A program made the position numbers and the translations under genes. From Streptomyces sp. NBC_00620 (GTDB taxonomy: Bacteria > Actinomycetota > Actinomycetes > Streptomycetales > Streptomycetaceae): a DNA stretch of 64,000 nt. The stretch spans positions 1,054,001-1,118,000 of the forward strand of contig NZ_JAPENY010000001.1 in the NCBI RefSeq assembly GCF_026341825.1, given 5' to 3'. Each line of letters starts with the position of its first letter. Within the stretch, counting starts at the first letter, position 1. Below the pieces are notes generated by a model. The model was not told the origin of the DNA. It saw only the letters and a list, made by a program, of their open reading frames with translations, and did not search any database. This document shows positions 46,464 through 55,143 of this stretch, piece after piece.

Positions 46464-47748
46464 GAGCCACCTTCGACAGCCCGTTGATGATGCGGTCCAT
46501 CGCGTCGCCGCCCGTCGGATCCGTCAGGTTGGCGAGCATCTTCAGGGTGAACTTCATCAGCAGCGGGTGGGTCAGGCCGCGCTCCGCCGCGATCTTCATG
46601 ACCCTCGGGTTGCCGATGAGCTTCACGAAGGCGCGGCCGAGTGTGTAGTAGCCGCCGTAGGTGTCCTTGAGCACGCGCGGGTAGCGCTGGAGGGCCAGTT
46701 CGCGCTGGCCGTCGGTCGCCCGCGCGTGCGCCTGGACGATGACGTCGGCGGCGATCTGGCCGGATTCCATGGCGTAGGCGATGCCCTCCCCGTTGAAGGG
46801 GTTCACCAGGCCGCCGGCGTCGCCGACCAGCAACAGCCCCTTGGTGTAGTGCGGTTGGCGGTTGAAGGCCATGGGGAGGGCGGCACCGCGGATCGGGCCC
46901 GTCATGTTCTCCGGCGTGTAGCCCCAGTCCTCCGGCATCGAGGCACACCAGGCCTTGAGGACTTCCCGCCAGTCCAGTTCCTTGAAGGAGTCGGAGGTGT
47001 TCAGGACACCGAGACCGACGTTCGACGTGCCGTCGCCCATGCCGAAGATCCAGCCGTAGCCGGGGAGGAGCCGGTCCTCGGCTCCCCGGCGGTCCCAGAG
47101 TTCCAGCCAGGACTCCAGGTAGTCGTCCTCGTGGCGCGGGGAGGTGAAGTACGTACGGACCGCGACGCCCATCGGGCGGTCCTCGCGGCGGTGCAGGCCC
47201 ATCGCCAGGGAGAGTCGGGTGGAGTTGCCGTCGGCCGCGACGACCAGCGGGGCGTGGAAGGTGACTTCCCGCTTCTCACCGGTGTCGCCGAGTTTGGCGT
47301 GGACGCCGGTGATGCGGCCCGTGCGGTCGTCGATGATCGGGGCGCCGACGTTGCAGCGCTCGTAGAGTCGCGCGCCGGCCTTCTGCGCCTGGCGTGCGAG
47401 CTGCTCGTCGAAGTCGTCGCGCTTGCGGACGAGTCCGTAGTCGGGGAAGGAGGCGAGATCCGGCCAGTCCAGCTGGAGGCGGACGCCGCCGCCGATGATG
47501 CGCAGGCCCTTGTTGCGGAGCCAGCCGGCCTCCTCCGAGATGTCGATGCCCATGGAGACGAGCTGCTTGGTGGCGCGCGGGGTCAGCCCGTCGCCGCACA
47601 CCTTCTCCCGCGGGAACGCGGTCTTCTCCAGGAGCAGGACATCCAGTCCGGCCTTGGCCAGGTAGTACGCGGTGGTCGAACCGGCTGGCCCGGCCCCGAC
47701 GACGATGACATCGGCGGTGTTTTCGGAGAGGGGCTGGGGCTCGGTCAC
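46453..47748 (-). CDS. Geranylgeranyl reductase-family oxidoreductase (menaquinone tail reductase-like)
   Basis: 431 residues from GTG 47748, GGGGAG nine bases upstream. The FAD-binding start is DVIVVGAGPAGSTTAYYLAK, followed by KVCGDGLTPRATKQL (family active-site cysteine region) and LLVGDAGGLVNPFNGEGIAY. The C-terminal half has GWIFGMGDGTSNVGLGV. Enzymes of this family reduce double bonds of isoprenoid chains; in M. tuberculosis MenJ saturates one unit of the menaquinone tail. Next to nuo and menG the same role is likely, since Streptomyces menaquinones are partly hydrogenated. The end of the gene is duplicated downstream. Confidence 0.9.
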   Translation of the reverse strand: MTEPQPLSENTADVIVVGAGPAGSTTAYYLAKAGLDVLLLEKTAFPREKVCGDGLTPRATKQLVSMGIDISEEAGWLRNKGLRIIGGGVRLQLDWPDLASFPDYGLVRKRDDFDEQLARQAQKAGARLYERCNVGAPIIDDRTGRITGVHAKLGDTGEKREVTFHAPLVVAADGNSTRLSLAMGLHRREDRPMGVAVRTYFTSPRHEDDYLESWLELWDRRGAEDRLLPGYGWIFGMGDGTSNVGLGVLNTSDSFKELDWREVLKAWCASMPEDWGYTPENMTGPIRGAALPMAFNRQPHYTKGLLLVGDAGGLVNPFNGEGIAYAMESGQIAADVIVQAHARATDGQRELALQRYPRVLKDTYGGYYTLGRAFVKLIGNPRVMKIAAERGLTHPLLMKFTLKMLANLTDPTGGDAMDRIINGLSKVAPKA

Positions 47749-47847
47749 GGCGGGTTCTCCCCAAGATTCGCAATCAACGTGCCGACGGGCACTGGACATG
47801 GGCAGTCTATGCAGCGGTACTGATCACCTGGCTGAAGGGCTGCCCCC

Positions 47848-48354
47848 GTGAACCGAGCTCTCCCCGACGTGACGCTCCGTGTCCCCACCGACGAGGACGC
47901 CTTCGCCTGGCACCGCGTATTCGCCGACCCGGAGGTCATGGAGTTCCACGGGGGCAGGGCGGCCGAACTGTCCGTGTACGAGGAGCTCACCGCGCGCCAG
48001 CGCAGGCACGACGCGGAGCTGGGGTTCTGTCTGTGGACGATGGTCGGCCCGGCGGATGAGGTGCTGGGGTTCACCGGAGCGCAGCCGTGGCAGCGGGAAT
48101 GGGGGCCCACGGGTGAGATCGAGATCGGCTGGCGGCTCGGGCGGGCGCACTGGGGCAAGGGGTACGCCACGGCGGCCGCCCTGACCACCCTGGAGAGGCT
48201 GCGAGCGGCAGGCGTCTCCCACGTCGTCGCCATGGTGAGAGCCGACAACGAGCGGTCCATCGCCTTGACCCGGCGCCTCGGTATGGAACTGGCCGAGCGC
48301 TTCCCCCACCCGGACCTGGAGCAGCCCGCGCACTGCTACCGGCTGGCCCTCTGA
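47848..48354 (+). CDS. GNAT-family N-acetyltransferase
   Basis: 168 residues from GTG 47848 with a weak ribosome site (GAAGGG). It is of the RimJ/RimL-like type: VTLRVPTDEDAFAWHRVFAD opens the fold, EIEIGWRLGRAHWGKGYATA holds the acetyl-CoA loop (R/Q-x-x-G-x-G/A), and MVRADNERSIALTRRLGMEL is the usual last block. It transfers an acetyl group to an amine; the target is unknown. It is divergent from the reductase gene and 72 bases ahead of the PASTA gene. Confidence 0.88.
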   Translation: MNRALPDVTLRVPTDEDAFAWHRVFADPEVMEFHGGRAAELSVYEELTARQRRHDAELGFCLWTMVGPADEVLGFTGAQPWQREWGPTGEIEIGWRLGRAHWGKGYATAAALTTLERLRAAGVSHVVAMVRADNERSIALTRRLGMELAERFPHPDLEQPAHCYRLAL

Positions 48355-48426
48355 CCGCTGTCGGCAAGCCACCCGACGGCTTCCGGAAGGGCACGGCAGG
48401 GGCTTACTCTGCCGGTACCGCTGGGG

Positions 48427-48777
48427 GTGACGTCTGTGCGCATAACACCCAAGACACCCGAAGTGCGCGTACCGCGGCTCGTGGGACTGATGGCTGTGGA
48501 CGCGCGTGAGACGGCCGAGGCGCGAGGTGTGCTGCTCGCCGCGCCCGACCGGCCCGACTTCCATCTCACCGTCGTCGATTACGTCGTACGGCAATATCCG
48601 CCGCCCGATGCCGAGGTGCCGCGCGGCGCCGTGGTGACGGTGTGGTTCGACTTCGGTGACTCGGAGGGCGGCGGGGGCGCGGGGGTGCGCGAGCCGCGCA
48701 GGACCGGTCCGCCGCCGGGCGGTGTGCACCGCGAACTCGACGCGCCGGGCGACCCGTTCGAGGTGCTCAGGTACTGA
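48427..48777 (+). CDS. Small PASTA-domain protein
   Basis: 116 residues from GTG 48427; GTG 48436 is an alternative, with GGGGG just before the first. Residues about 13-82 form one PASTA domain (VPRLVGLMAVDARETAEARG, then VVRQYPPPDAEVPRGAVVTV). PASTA domains usually bind peptidoglycan fragments when outside the cell, but this protein has no signal peptide or membrane helix, so an inside role is implied. The C-terminal 35 residues are Gly/Pro-rich. Confidence 0.82.
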   Translation: MTSVRITPKTPEVRVPRLVGLMAVDARETAEARGVLLAAPDRPDFHLTVVDYVVRQYPPPDAEVPRGAVVTVWFDFGDSEGGGGAGVREPRRTGPPPGGVHRELDAPGDPFEVLRY

Positions 48778-48801
48778 TACCGACCGGTGCCCCGAGCCTG
48801 G

Positions 48802-48861
48802 CCGGGTCAGGCCTTGAAGCCCCATGCCCTCGGGTCGGACCGGGTCAGGCCTTGAAGCCCC
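48802..48861. repeat. 22-bp repeat of the menG 3' end
   Basis: Two perfect 22-base copies, 48802-48823 and 48840-48861, begin CCGGGTCAGGCCTTGAAGCC. The right copy encodes the last residues of MenG (Gly-Phe-Lys-Ala) and its stop; the left lies downstream of the stop. Confidence 0.95.
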
Positions 48862-49537
48862 GGTGCAGGGCCACGACCCCGCCCGTCAGGTTCCGCCACG
48901 CCACCTTGGACCAGCCGGCCTTGCGCAGGCGCTCGGCCAGCGCGGGCTGGTCGGGCCACTCGCGGATGGACTCGGCGAGATAGACGTACGCGTCGGGGTT
49001 GGAGGAGACCGCGCGGGCGACCGGCGGCAGCGCGCGCATCAGGTACTCGGTGTACACCGTGCGGAAGGGCGCCCACGTCGGGTGCGAGAACTCGCAGATC
49101 ACGACCCGGCCGCCGGGCTTCGTCACCCGGTACAGCTCGCGCAGCGCGGTGTCGGTGTCCTGTACGTTGCGCAGCCCGAAGGAGATCGTGACCGCGTCGA
49201 AGGTGTCGTCCTTGAAGGGCAGCTTCGTCGCGTCGCCCGCCGTCAGCGGCAGCCAGGGGTGGTTCTTCTTGCCGACGCGGAGCATCCCGAGGGAGAAGTC
49301 GCAGGGGACGACGTAGGCGCCGGTGCGTGCGAAGGGGAGGGACGAGGTGGCCGTGCCCGCCGCCAGGTCCAGGATCTTCTGTGCGGGCCGCGCGTCGACC
49401 GCCTTCGCGACCTCCTTGCGCCACACCCGGTCCTGGCCGAGGGAGAGCACGTCGTTCGTCAGGTCGTAGCGTTCCGCGACGTCGTCGAACATCGAGGCGA
49501 CTTCGTGCGGCTGCTTGTTCAGGGATGCGCGGGTCAC
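48845..49537 (-). CDS. menG: Demethylmenaquinone methyltransferase
   Basis: 230 residues from GTG 49537. It is a UbiE/MenG-type SAM-dependent methyltransferase: [20 protein letters not shown] at the front, motif [27 protein letters not shown], and the family signature segments [20 protein letters not shown] and [13 protein letters not shown]. It adds the methyl group in the last step of menaquinone synthesis. The upstream hairpin (49553-49589) separates it from the polysaccharide operon. Its 3' end is duplicated. Confidence 0.95.
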   Translation of the reverse strand: MTRASLNKQPHEVASMFDDVAERYDLTNDVLSLGQDRVWRKEVAKAVDARPAQKILDLAAGTATSSLPFARTGAYVVPCDFSLGMLRVGKKNHPWLPLTAGDATKLPFKDDTFDAVTISFGLRNVQDTDTALRELYRVTKPGGRVVICEFSHPTWAPFRTVYTEYLMRALPPVARAVSSNPDAYVYLAESIREWPDQPALAERLRKAGWSKVAWRNLTGGVVALHRGFKA

Positions 49538-49552
49538 GCCCCCATTGTGGCA

Positions 49553-49589
49553 GTACGGACCGGGCGACTCTCCAGCACCCGGCCCGTAC
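49553..49589 (-). terminator. Hairpin terminator after acyltransferase gene
   Basis: GTACGG-A-CCGGG (49553-49564) pairs with CCCGG-C-CCGTAC (49578-49589), one mismatch in 12 and a 13-base loop. It ends the minus-strand operon 53774-49619 before menG. Confidence 0.7.
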
Positions 49590-49618
49590 GCCGGTCTTCA
49601 TAAAAAGGGCCTACCGCC

Positions 49619-51007
49619 CTACGGCAGCAGCTTCGGCTTCTTCTTCGCCGCGACGTCCTCGACCCAGCCGAAGAGCGGGATCGCGATCCAGATCAGCACC
49701 CAGCCGATGCCGAACATGAACCACTGGCTCTCCAGCGGCAGCCACCTCTCGAACGCGGGAACCTTCCAGAACTGGTCGATCAGTGGAACCGCCAGTACCA
49801 GTGCGATCTCGTGCCAGAGATAGATCGTCACGGCTCGCCCGTTGAAGATCGTCACGATCCTGTCGAGCCGTTTGAAGCGGGCGAGCCAGGCGAAGTCGAC
49901 TTCGTAGTACGCCTTGAAGTACATCAGCAGCGTCACGAAGCCGGCCGAGAAGAAGGCCTGGGCGAGCGGGATCTCGTCCAGGTCGTACGTCCCGAACTCC
50001 GCCTGGTGGCCGAAGGCGTACCAGCCGCCGAACGCCAGCGCGGCCAGCGAGGCCACGACCACCAGCGGCGGCTTCAGCCGCTGGAGCACGCCCTCGCGGT
50101 GCGCGAAGCCGACGAGCCAGCAGAACAGATAGGTGGCCAGGTCCGTGAGCGCGCTGCCGAAGCGGTTCCACGGCGGCGTCCACCCGTACTGGAACACCAC
50201 GATCGGGACGAGGGAGAGGAGCAGGACCGGAATCGGCGCCTTCCGGAAGATCCACAGGAGCAGCGGCGACAGCAGCACGAACCAGAGGTACGTCCGCAGG
50301 TACCAGAGGATCTCCCAGGCCTGGACGCCCCACTGGTTGCCCGGCGGGTCACCGACCGGCACGATCCAGAAGACGATCTGCCAGCCCGGCATCCAGTCGT
50401 GGATCAACATCGCCACCACGACGAAGGCACCCCAGAACCAGAAGGGCGGCAGCAGCCGCCGCATCCGGCTCTTGACCACCTTGAACGCGGGGCGCTCCAG
50501 GGACTTGGCCATCAGCGTGCCGGCGAGCGCGAACATCACGCCCATCGACGGGAAGACCATGCCCGCCCAGGCCCAGCCGAAGGTGTGGTACGTCACCACG
50601 CGGACGAGCGCTACGGCGCGCAGCGCGTCGAAGTAGCGGTCACGGCCGCCGGCCTTCGGCTTGGGTGCGGGCTCCTCCGGCGCCGAGTCCGGTAGCTCCT
50701 CCTCAGGAGGAGCCGGCGGCTCGGACTGCACCGGGTCCAACTGGGCGGTGGTCGAGACCGCTTCCGGTTCCTCGGGAACGTAACTCCAAGGCTGCTGCTC
50801 GTACTGCGCGGGCTGTTCGTACTCAACGGGCTGCGCGTACGGCTGCTGTCCGGGCTGCGCGTACGGCTGCTGCACCGGCTGCGCGTACCCCTGGTCGTAC
50901 TGCTGGGGGTACCCCTGTGCGTACGGCTGGGGCTGCTGCGGGTACGGCTGAGGCTGCTGCCCGTACCCGTACCCCTGCTGTCCCTGTTGCTCGGACCCCC
51001 AGCTCAT
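49619..51007 (-). CDS. Membrane acyltransferase (acyltransferase 3 family)
   Basis: 462 residues. The first 125 are a Gln/Pro/Tyr-rich disordered tail built of repeats such as QPYAQPGQQPYAQP and YPQQPQPYAQGYPQ. From about residue 125 come ten or so membrane helices of the acyltransferase 3 type: RDRYFDALRAVALVRVVTYH holds the early Arg and His of the family, then MGVMFALAGTLMAKSLER and LWHEIALVLAVPLIDQFW. These enzymes move acetyl or other acyl groups onto sugars across the membrane. The ATG directly follows the stop of the NodB-GT2 gene (TAGATG), so the acceptor may be that polymer. Confidence 0.87.
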   Translation of the reverse strand: MSWGSEQQGQQGYGYGQQPQPYPQQPQPYAQGYPQQYDQGYAQPVQQPYAQPGQQPYAQPVEYEQPAQYEQQPWSYVPEEPEAVSTTAQLDPVQSEPPAPPEEELPDSAPEEPAPKPKAGGRDRYFDALRAVALVRVVTYHTFGWAWAGMVFPSMGVMFALAGTLMAKSLERPAFKVVKSRMRRLLPPFWFWGAFVVVAMLIHDWMPGWQIVFWIVPVGDPPGNQWGVQAWEILWYLRTYLWFVLLSPLLLWIFRKAPIPVLLLSLVPIVVFQYGWTPPWNRFGSALTDLATYLFCWLVGFAHREGVLQRLKPPLVVVASLAALAFGGWYAFGHQAEFGTYDLDEIPLAQAFFSAGFVTLLMYFKAYYEVDFAWLARFKRLDRIVTIFNGRAVTIYLWHEIALVLAVPLIDQFWKVPAFERWLPLESQWFMFGIGWVLIWIAIPLFGWVEDVAAKKKPKLLP

Positions 51008-53371
51008 CTAGCTCACCCCTGCCGGAGTCCCGACCTCACCCGTGCGCTTGAGCTTCTGCCAGCGGAGGCGTCCGCCGGTCAGGGCCGTGACGCTGGAGTG
51101 GATCAGGACCAGGTACATCATCTGGCGGTACGCGAGTTGCTGGAGCGGCATCATCGCGAGGTAGCGGTACTTCTCCTTGTCGAGGTGGAACGCGTAGGCC
51201 GCGCAGACCAGTTGGATGCCGAGGACGGCCAGCCAGGCGAGCAGTGCCGCCTGGAAGTCCACGAAGATCATCGAGTAGATGGTGAACACGTCGATGAGCG
51301 GCGCGAAGACCGGCGTGATGATCTGGAAGATCACGACCAGGGGCATGCCGACCCGGCCGAAGCGGCCCGAAGGACCCTTGTCCGTCAGGGACTTGCGGTG
51401 CTTCCAGAGCGCCTGCATGGTGCCGTACGACCAGCGGTAGCGCTGCGACCACAGCTGCTTGAGGGAGCCGGGCGCCTCCGTCCAGGCGATGGCGTGCTCC
51501 TGGTAGACGACCCGCCAGCCGCCGCGGTGCATGGCGATGGTGATGTCGGTGTCCTCGGCGAGCGTGTCCTCACTCATGCCGCCGACCTCGAGGACGGCGT
51601 CCCGGCGGAACGCGCCGATGGCGCCCGGGATGGTGGGCATGCAGCGCAGCAGGTCGTACATGCGGCGGTCGAGGTTGAAGCCCATCACGTACTCGATGTG
51701 CTGCCAGGCGCCGATGATGGTGTTGCGGTTGCCGACCTTGGCGTTGCCCGCGACCGCGCCGATCTCCGGGTCGGCGAAGGGCTGCACCAGCTGGTGCACG
51801 GCGTCCGGCTCGAAGACGGTGTCGCCGTCCATCATCACGACGATGTCGTAACTCGCGTTGCGCACACCGTTGTTGAGCGCGGCCGGCTTGCCCGCGTTCT
51901 CCTGCCGGATGACGCGGACGTTCGTCATGCCGAGGGACTCCGCCGCGCTGCGCGAGATCTCGGACGTGCCGTCCGTGGAGCCGTCGTCGACCACGATGAT
52001 CTCGATCGGATGGGTGCTCCTCGCCAGCGACTCCAGGGTGTTGGCGATGCACTCCTTCTCGTTGTACGCGGGCACGATCACGGTCACCGGCCTGGTGACC
52101 GTCGGCCCCCAGCTGAACTGGCCGCGCTTGCCGCGTTTCTTGTTGCGCTGTCTGTAGTGGCGGCGGGCGAGGATCAGCATCATCCCGAACCTGCCCATGA
52201 CGGCGACGCCGACGACGGCAAGGAACCAGGCGAGCGCCGGTACGACCCATTCGGCGACCGTGACCGCCACGATGAGGGCCTTGCCCTCGTAGAGGGTGGC
52301 GCCGGTGGCCTCGGAGTGGGCGGCCTGCTCGGTGTTCCGGCCGGTGCCCTGCGCCCCGGGCGGCTGCTGGCCTGAATCCGCGGACTGACCAGCCTGGCCG
52401 GACTCCGCGGACTGACCGGTCTGGCCGGACTCGGTGGACTGACCGGTCTGCTGAGCGACCCCGACGGCCTCCGCGTTGCCCGACTCCTCGCTGCGCAGCT
52501 TGGCCTCGGCGCCGCTGACCGTGGTGAAGGAGTACCCCTTCGCCTTCATCGTCTTGATGTACGTGCCGAGCGCCTTGACCGTCTGCGCGCGGTTGCCGCC
52601 CGCGTCGTGCATGAGGACGACGGCGCCCTCGTTGTCCTCCGGCGTGGCCCACTTGATGATCTTCGAGACGCCCGGCTGCTTCCAGTCGTCGCTGTCGGTG
52701 TCGACGAAGACGCTGGTGTAGCCCAGGCCGCCGATCTCCTTGTAGACGGGCCAGCTGTAGTTGTCGACGGCGTTGATCTCGGAGGAGTACGGGGCACGGA
52801 ACAGCGTCGTCTGGATCCCCGCGGCGCCCGCGAGGGCCAGCTGCGTCTGCACCAGTTCGCGCTTGAGCCGTGCCGTGCTCTGGTAGGAGAGGTCGACGTG
52901 CGTGAAGGTGTGGATGCCGATCTCGTTGCCCTGGTCCACGAGGTCCTTCACCACGCTCGGGGAGCGGCTGACCATCGAGCCCACCACGAAGAACGTGGCC
53001 TGTACGTCGTTCTCCTCGAGCACCTTGAGGATCTGGGGAGTCCAGGTCGGATTGGGACCGTCGTCGAAGGTGAGCACGATGGTCTTGTCCGGCACTGACT
53101 GCGTCTTGGACGTGCCGTTGTTGAACGTCAGGATGGGGCCGCCGTCAAGGATCTTCTCCGGGACCTTGTCGTAGGCCGCGCCATCGCGCACGCGCTGGTC
53201 GTTGCCGACCTCGGAGCGCAGATAGCCGTCGAGGAGCATCACGCTGGTGAGCGCCAGCAGAAGCAGCAGCGCGAGGATCACGCGCGGCTTCTGCAGCGCC
53301 GCGGCCCTGCTGGCGGCCCGCCCCATCTTGGAGGGGGCGCGCCGGCGACCGCGCGAGGACGTCGTAGTCAT
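51008..53371 (-). CDS. Fused polysaccharide deacetylase (NodB) and glycosyltransferase family 2
   Basis: 787 residues from ATG 53371; an upstream in-frame leader is Pro-rich and unlikely. A membrane helix lies at about 30-48. The NodB domain has TFDDGP at 101-106, a metal-binding HTFTH block (NEIGIHTFTHVDLS) and the HDAGGNR end motif. A Gln/Ser/Gly-rich linker (QTGQSTESGQTGQSAESGQ) and another helix lead to the GT2 domain: VIVPAYNEKECIANTLESL, VVDDGSTDGT, MMDGDTVFEPD, DTDITIAMHRGGW and QRYRW, the marks of a processive synthase. It probably makes and deacetylates an amino-sugar polymer at the membrane, like Streptomyces MatB. Confidence 0.9.
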   Translation of the reverse strand: MTTTSSRGRRRAPSKMGRAASRAAALQKPRVILALLLLLALTSVMLLDGYLRSEVGNDQRVRDGAAYDKVPEKILDGGPILTFNNGTSKTQSVPDKTIVLTFDDGPNPTWTPQILKVLEENDVQATFFVVGSMVSRSPSVVKDLVDQGNEIGIHTFTHVDLSYQSTARLKRELVQTQLALAGAAGIQTTLFRAPYSSEINAVDNYSWPVYKEIGGLGYTSVFVDTDSDDWKQPGVSKIIKWATPEDNEGAVVLMHDAGGNRAQTVKALGTYIKTMKAKGYSFTTVSGAEAKLRSEESGNAEAVGVAQQTGQSTESGQTGQSAESGQAGQSADSGQQPPGAQGTGRNTEQAAHSEATGATLYEGKALIVAVTVAEWVVPALAWFLAVVGVAVMGRFGMMLILARRHYRQRNKKRGKRGQFSWGPTVTRPVTVIVPAYNEKECIANTLESLARSTHPIEIIVVDDGSTDGTSEISRSAAESLGMTNVRVIRQENAGKPAALNNGVRNASYDIVVMMDGDTVFEPDAVHQLVQPFADPEIGAVAGNAKVGNRNTIIGAWQHIEYVMGFNLDRRMYDLLRCMPTIPGAIGAFRRDAVLEVGGMSEDTLAEDTDITIAMHRGGWRVVYQEHAIAWTEAPGSLKQLWSQRYRWSYGTMQALWKHRKSLTDKGPSGRFGRVGMPLVVIFQIITPVFAPLIDVFTIYSMIFVDFQAALLAWLAVLGIQLVCAAYAFHLDKEKYRYLAMMPLQQLAYRQMMYLVLIHSSVTALTGGRLRWQKLKRTGEVGTPAGVS

Positions 53372-53390
53372 AAGTGTCGGTGTGTCCCGG

Positions 53391-53774
53391 TCAGTTGGCG
53401 CCGGTGGAGGCGGACGCGGAGGGGGACGGGGCTGCGCCGGTGGGCGGGGCTCCGGTGGGCGGGGTGCCGGTGGGAGCGACGCCGCCCGGCAACTGCCCGG
53501 ACCCCCCGCCGCCGGGTGCACCGGCCGCCTGGCCGCCCCCGAAGGGGAGCAGCGAGGAAGGGGTCACCGAGATGCCCCAGCCCATGAAGGCCATGCCGAG
53601 TACGACCGCGTACCCGAGGCAGACGACACCGACGAGGGTGCCGATTCGGCGCAGCAGACGTGATCTGCGCCCGGAGTTGTCAACGAACACGGGACCGTCC
53701 GCGGCCCCGTTGCCACGTTTCCTGCGGCGGCCGCGCTCGGTGGCGCGATTTTCGATGGCGGACTCGGATTGCAT
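53391..53774 (-). CDS. Small membrane protein with Pro/Gly/Ala-rich outer tail
   Basis: 127 residues. A basic N-terminal part (ERGRRRKRGNG) is followed by one membrane helix at about 43-65 (IGTLVGVVCLGYAVVLGMAF). The rest is low-complexity (GGGGSGQLPGGVAPTGTPP, PPTGAPPTGAAPSPSASAST) and should lie outside the membrane or in the wall. It is the first gene of the operon, 19 bases before the NodB-GT2 gene. It may be a wall-spanning accessory of the synthase; there is no family match I recognise. Confidence 0.75.
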   Translation of the reverse strand: MQSESAIENRATERGRRRKRGNGAADGPVFVDNSGRRSRLLRRIGTLVGVVCLGYAVVLGMAFMGWGISVTPSSLLPFGGGQAAGAPGGGGSGQLPGGVAPTGTPPTGAPPTGAAPSPSASASTGAN

Positions 53775-54081
53775 TCCCCAGACATTAGGAGACCTTTATG
53801 TGTCAAAAACTCTGGTTCCCATGTGAGGCGCCAATGAGAAACGCCTTAACCTGTCTTTTCCCTGAGAGAATCCATGACCATCTTCGCAGTTCAGGGCAGC
53901 CAGATATGGACCTTATGCGCCATTTTCACGTCCGATTCATCCGATTCGCCAACCCTTTCCCATGAGCCGCCTGTGCCCTTCCTGTATTCATGATTCAGGG
54001 ACGGATGTGACACCTTTCCACTGCGGAAACGCGCTTTGTTTCCATCCTGAGACAGAAATCACGAGAGCGGGTGCATGCGCA
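53775..54081. other. Divergent, AT-richer promoter region
   Basis: 307 bases between the polysaccharide operon and the chitinase-like gene. It is clearly lower in G+C than its surroundings. A small inverted repeat GGAAAC/GTTTCC lies near 54025-54043. No coding frame with a ribosome site was found. Confidence 0.5.
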
Positions 54082-55110
54082 ATGAGGAGTTTCCTGAAGC
54101 CGGCCGCCGGGCTCGTCTGCCTGATGGCTCTGGCCTGTGCGGGGTGCTCTTCGGGCGGTGACGACGGCTCCGACGCGGCGACTTCGGAGCCCTCGCAGGC
54201 CAGCTCGACCCCCTCACCGACCGAGACGGCGTCGTCCACCTCGTACGCCCCGTACGTGAGCGCCACCACCGCCTCCGACACGGACTCCACCGGGTCCCCG
54301 ACGACGTACAACCTGGCTTTCGTGATCTCCGACGGCAGCGACTGCACGCCGAAGTGGAACGGCACGACCGCCATCGACGACTCGGCCGTGAAGTCCCGGA
54401 TCTCCGCCCTCACGGAGTCTGGCGCGAGCGTGCGGGTCTCCTTCGGCGGGGCGTCCGGTACGGAGCTCGCCGAGACCTGCGACAGCGCGTCCGAGCTGGC
54501 CGCGGCCTACGGTGCCGCGCTCGACGCCGCCGGGTCGACGCAGGCGGACTTCGACGTCGAGGGCGACGCGCTGACCGACTCCGCCTCGGTCGCGCTGCGC
54601 TCCGAGGCGATCGCGCTGCTCCAGAAGGACCGCACCGACCTCAATGTCTCCTTCACGCTGCCCGTCATGCCGTCCGGCCTCGACGCCGACAGCCTGGCGC
54701 TGCTGGAGTCCGCCAACGACAACGCCGTGGCGGTCTCCACCGTCAACATCATGACCATGAACTACGGCAGTTCGTACGACGGTGACATGGGCGACTACGC
54801 GATCGCCTCCGCAAAGGCCGCGCACACCCAGCTGGAGGACGTCTTCGGGCTCTCCTCCGAGAGCGCCTGGCAGGGCCTCGCCCTCACCTCGATGATCGGC
54901 GTCAACGACGTCGACAACGAGACGTTCACGCTCTCCGACGCGGCACAGGTCCGCACGTTCGCGGAGGAACAGGGGGTCGCCTGGGTCTCGCTGTGGTCGA
55001 CCTTCCGCGACCAGCAGTGTGAGGACGACACCGCGAACGACGACGCGGCCACGGATTGCAGTGGGGTCGAGCAGAGCGCGGGGGCGTTCGCCGAGGCGCT
55101 GGCAGGATGA
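54082..55110 (+). CDS. Chitinase-like (GH18-type) lipoprotein
   Basis: 342 residues from ATG 54082 (MRSFLKPAAG); an in-frame leader from 53962 lacks signal features. The signal ends in LMALACAGC, with Cys22 the likely lipidation site although the -3 residue is unusual. A Ser/Thr-rich linker follows. The domain from about residue 75 resembles bacterial GH18 chitinases: YNLAFVISDG start, VRVSFGGASGTELAE, and QADFDVEGD, which keeps the D-x-E pair of the catalytic motif (DxxDxDxE), then MTMNYGSSYDGDM. The catalytic glutamate is present, so activity is possible. It sits divergent from the polysaccharide genes. Confidence 0.75.
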   Translation: MRSFLKPAAGLVCLMALACAGCSSGGDDGSDAATSEPSQASSTPSPTETASSTSYAPYVSATTASDTDSTGSPTTYNLAFVISDGSDCTPKWNGTTAIDDSAVKSRISALTESGASVRVSFGGASGTELAETCDSASELAAAYGAALDAAGSTQADFDVEGDALTDSASVALRSEAIALLQKDRTDLNVSFTLPVMPSGLDADSLALLESANDNAVAVSTVNIMTMNYGSSYDGDMGDYAIASAKAAHTQLEDVFGLSSESAWQGLALTSMIGVNDVDNETFTLSDAAQVRTFAEEQGVAWVSLWSTFRDQQCEDDTANDDAATDCSGVEQSAGAFAEALAG

Positions 55111-55115
55111 CTTGA

Positions 55116-55134
55116 GGCCCGGACGAATCGGGCC
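55116..55134. terminator. Two-way hairpin between convergent genes
   Basis: GGCCCG (55116-55121) and CGGGCC (55129-55134) form a 6-bp stem with a 7-base loop in the 33-base spacer between two stops. Confidence 0.55.
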
Positions 55135-55143
55135 CCAGATGAT

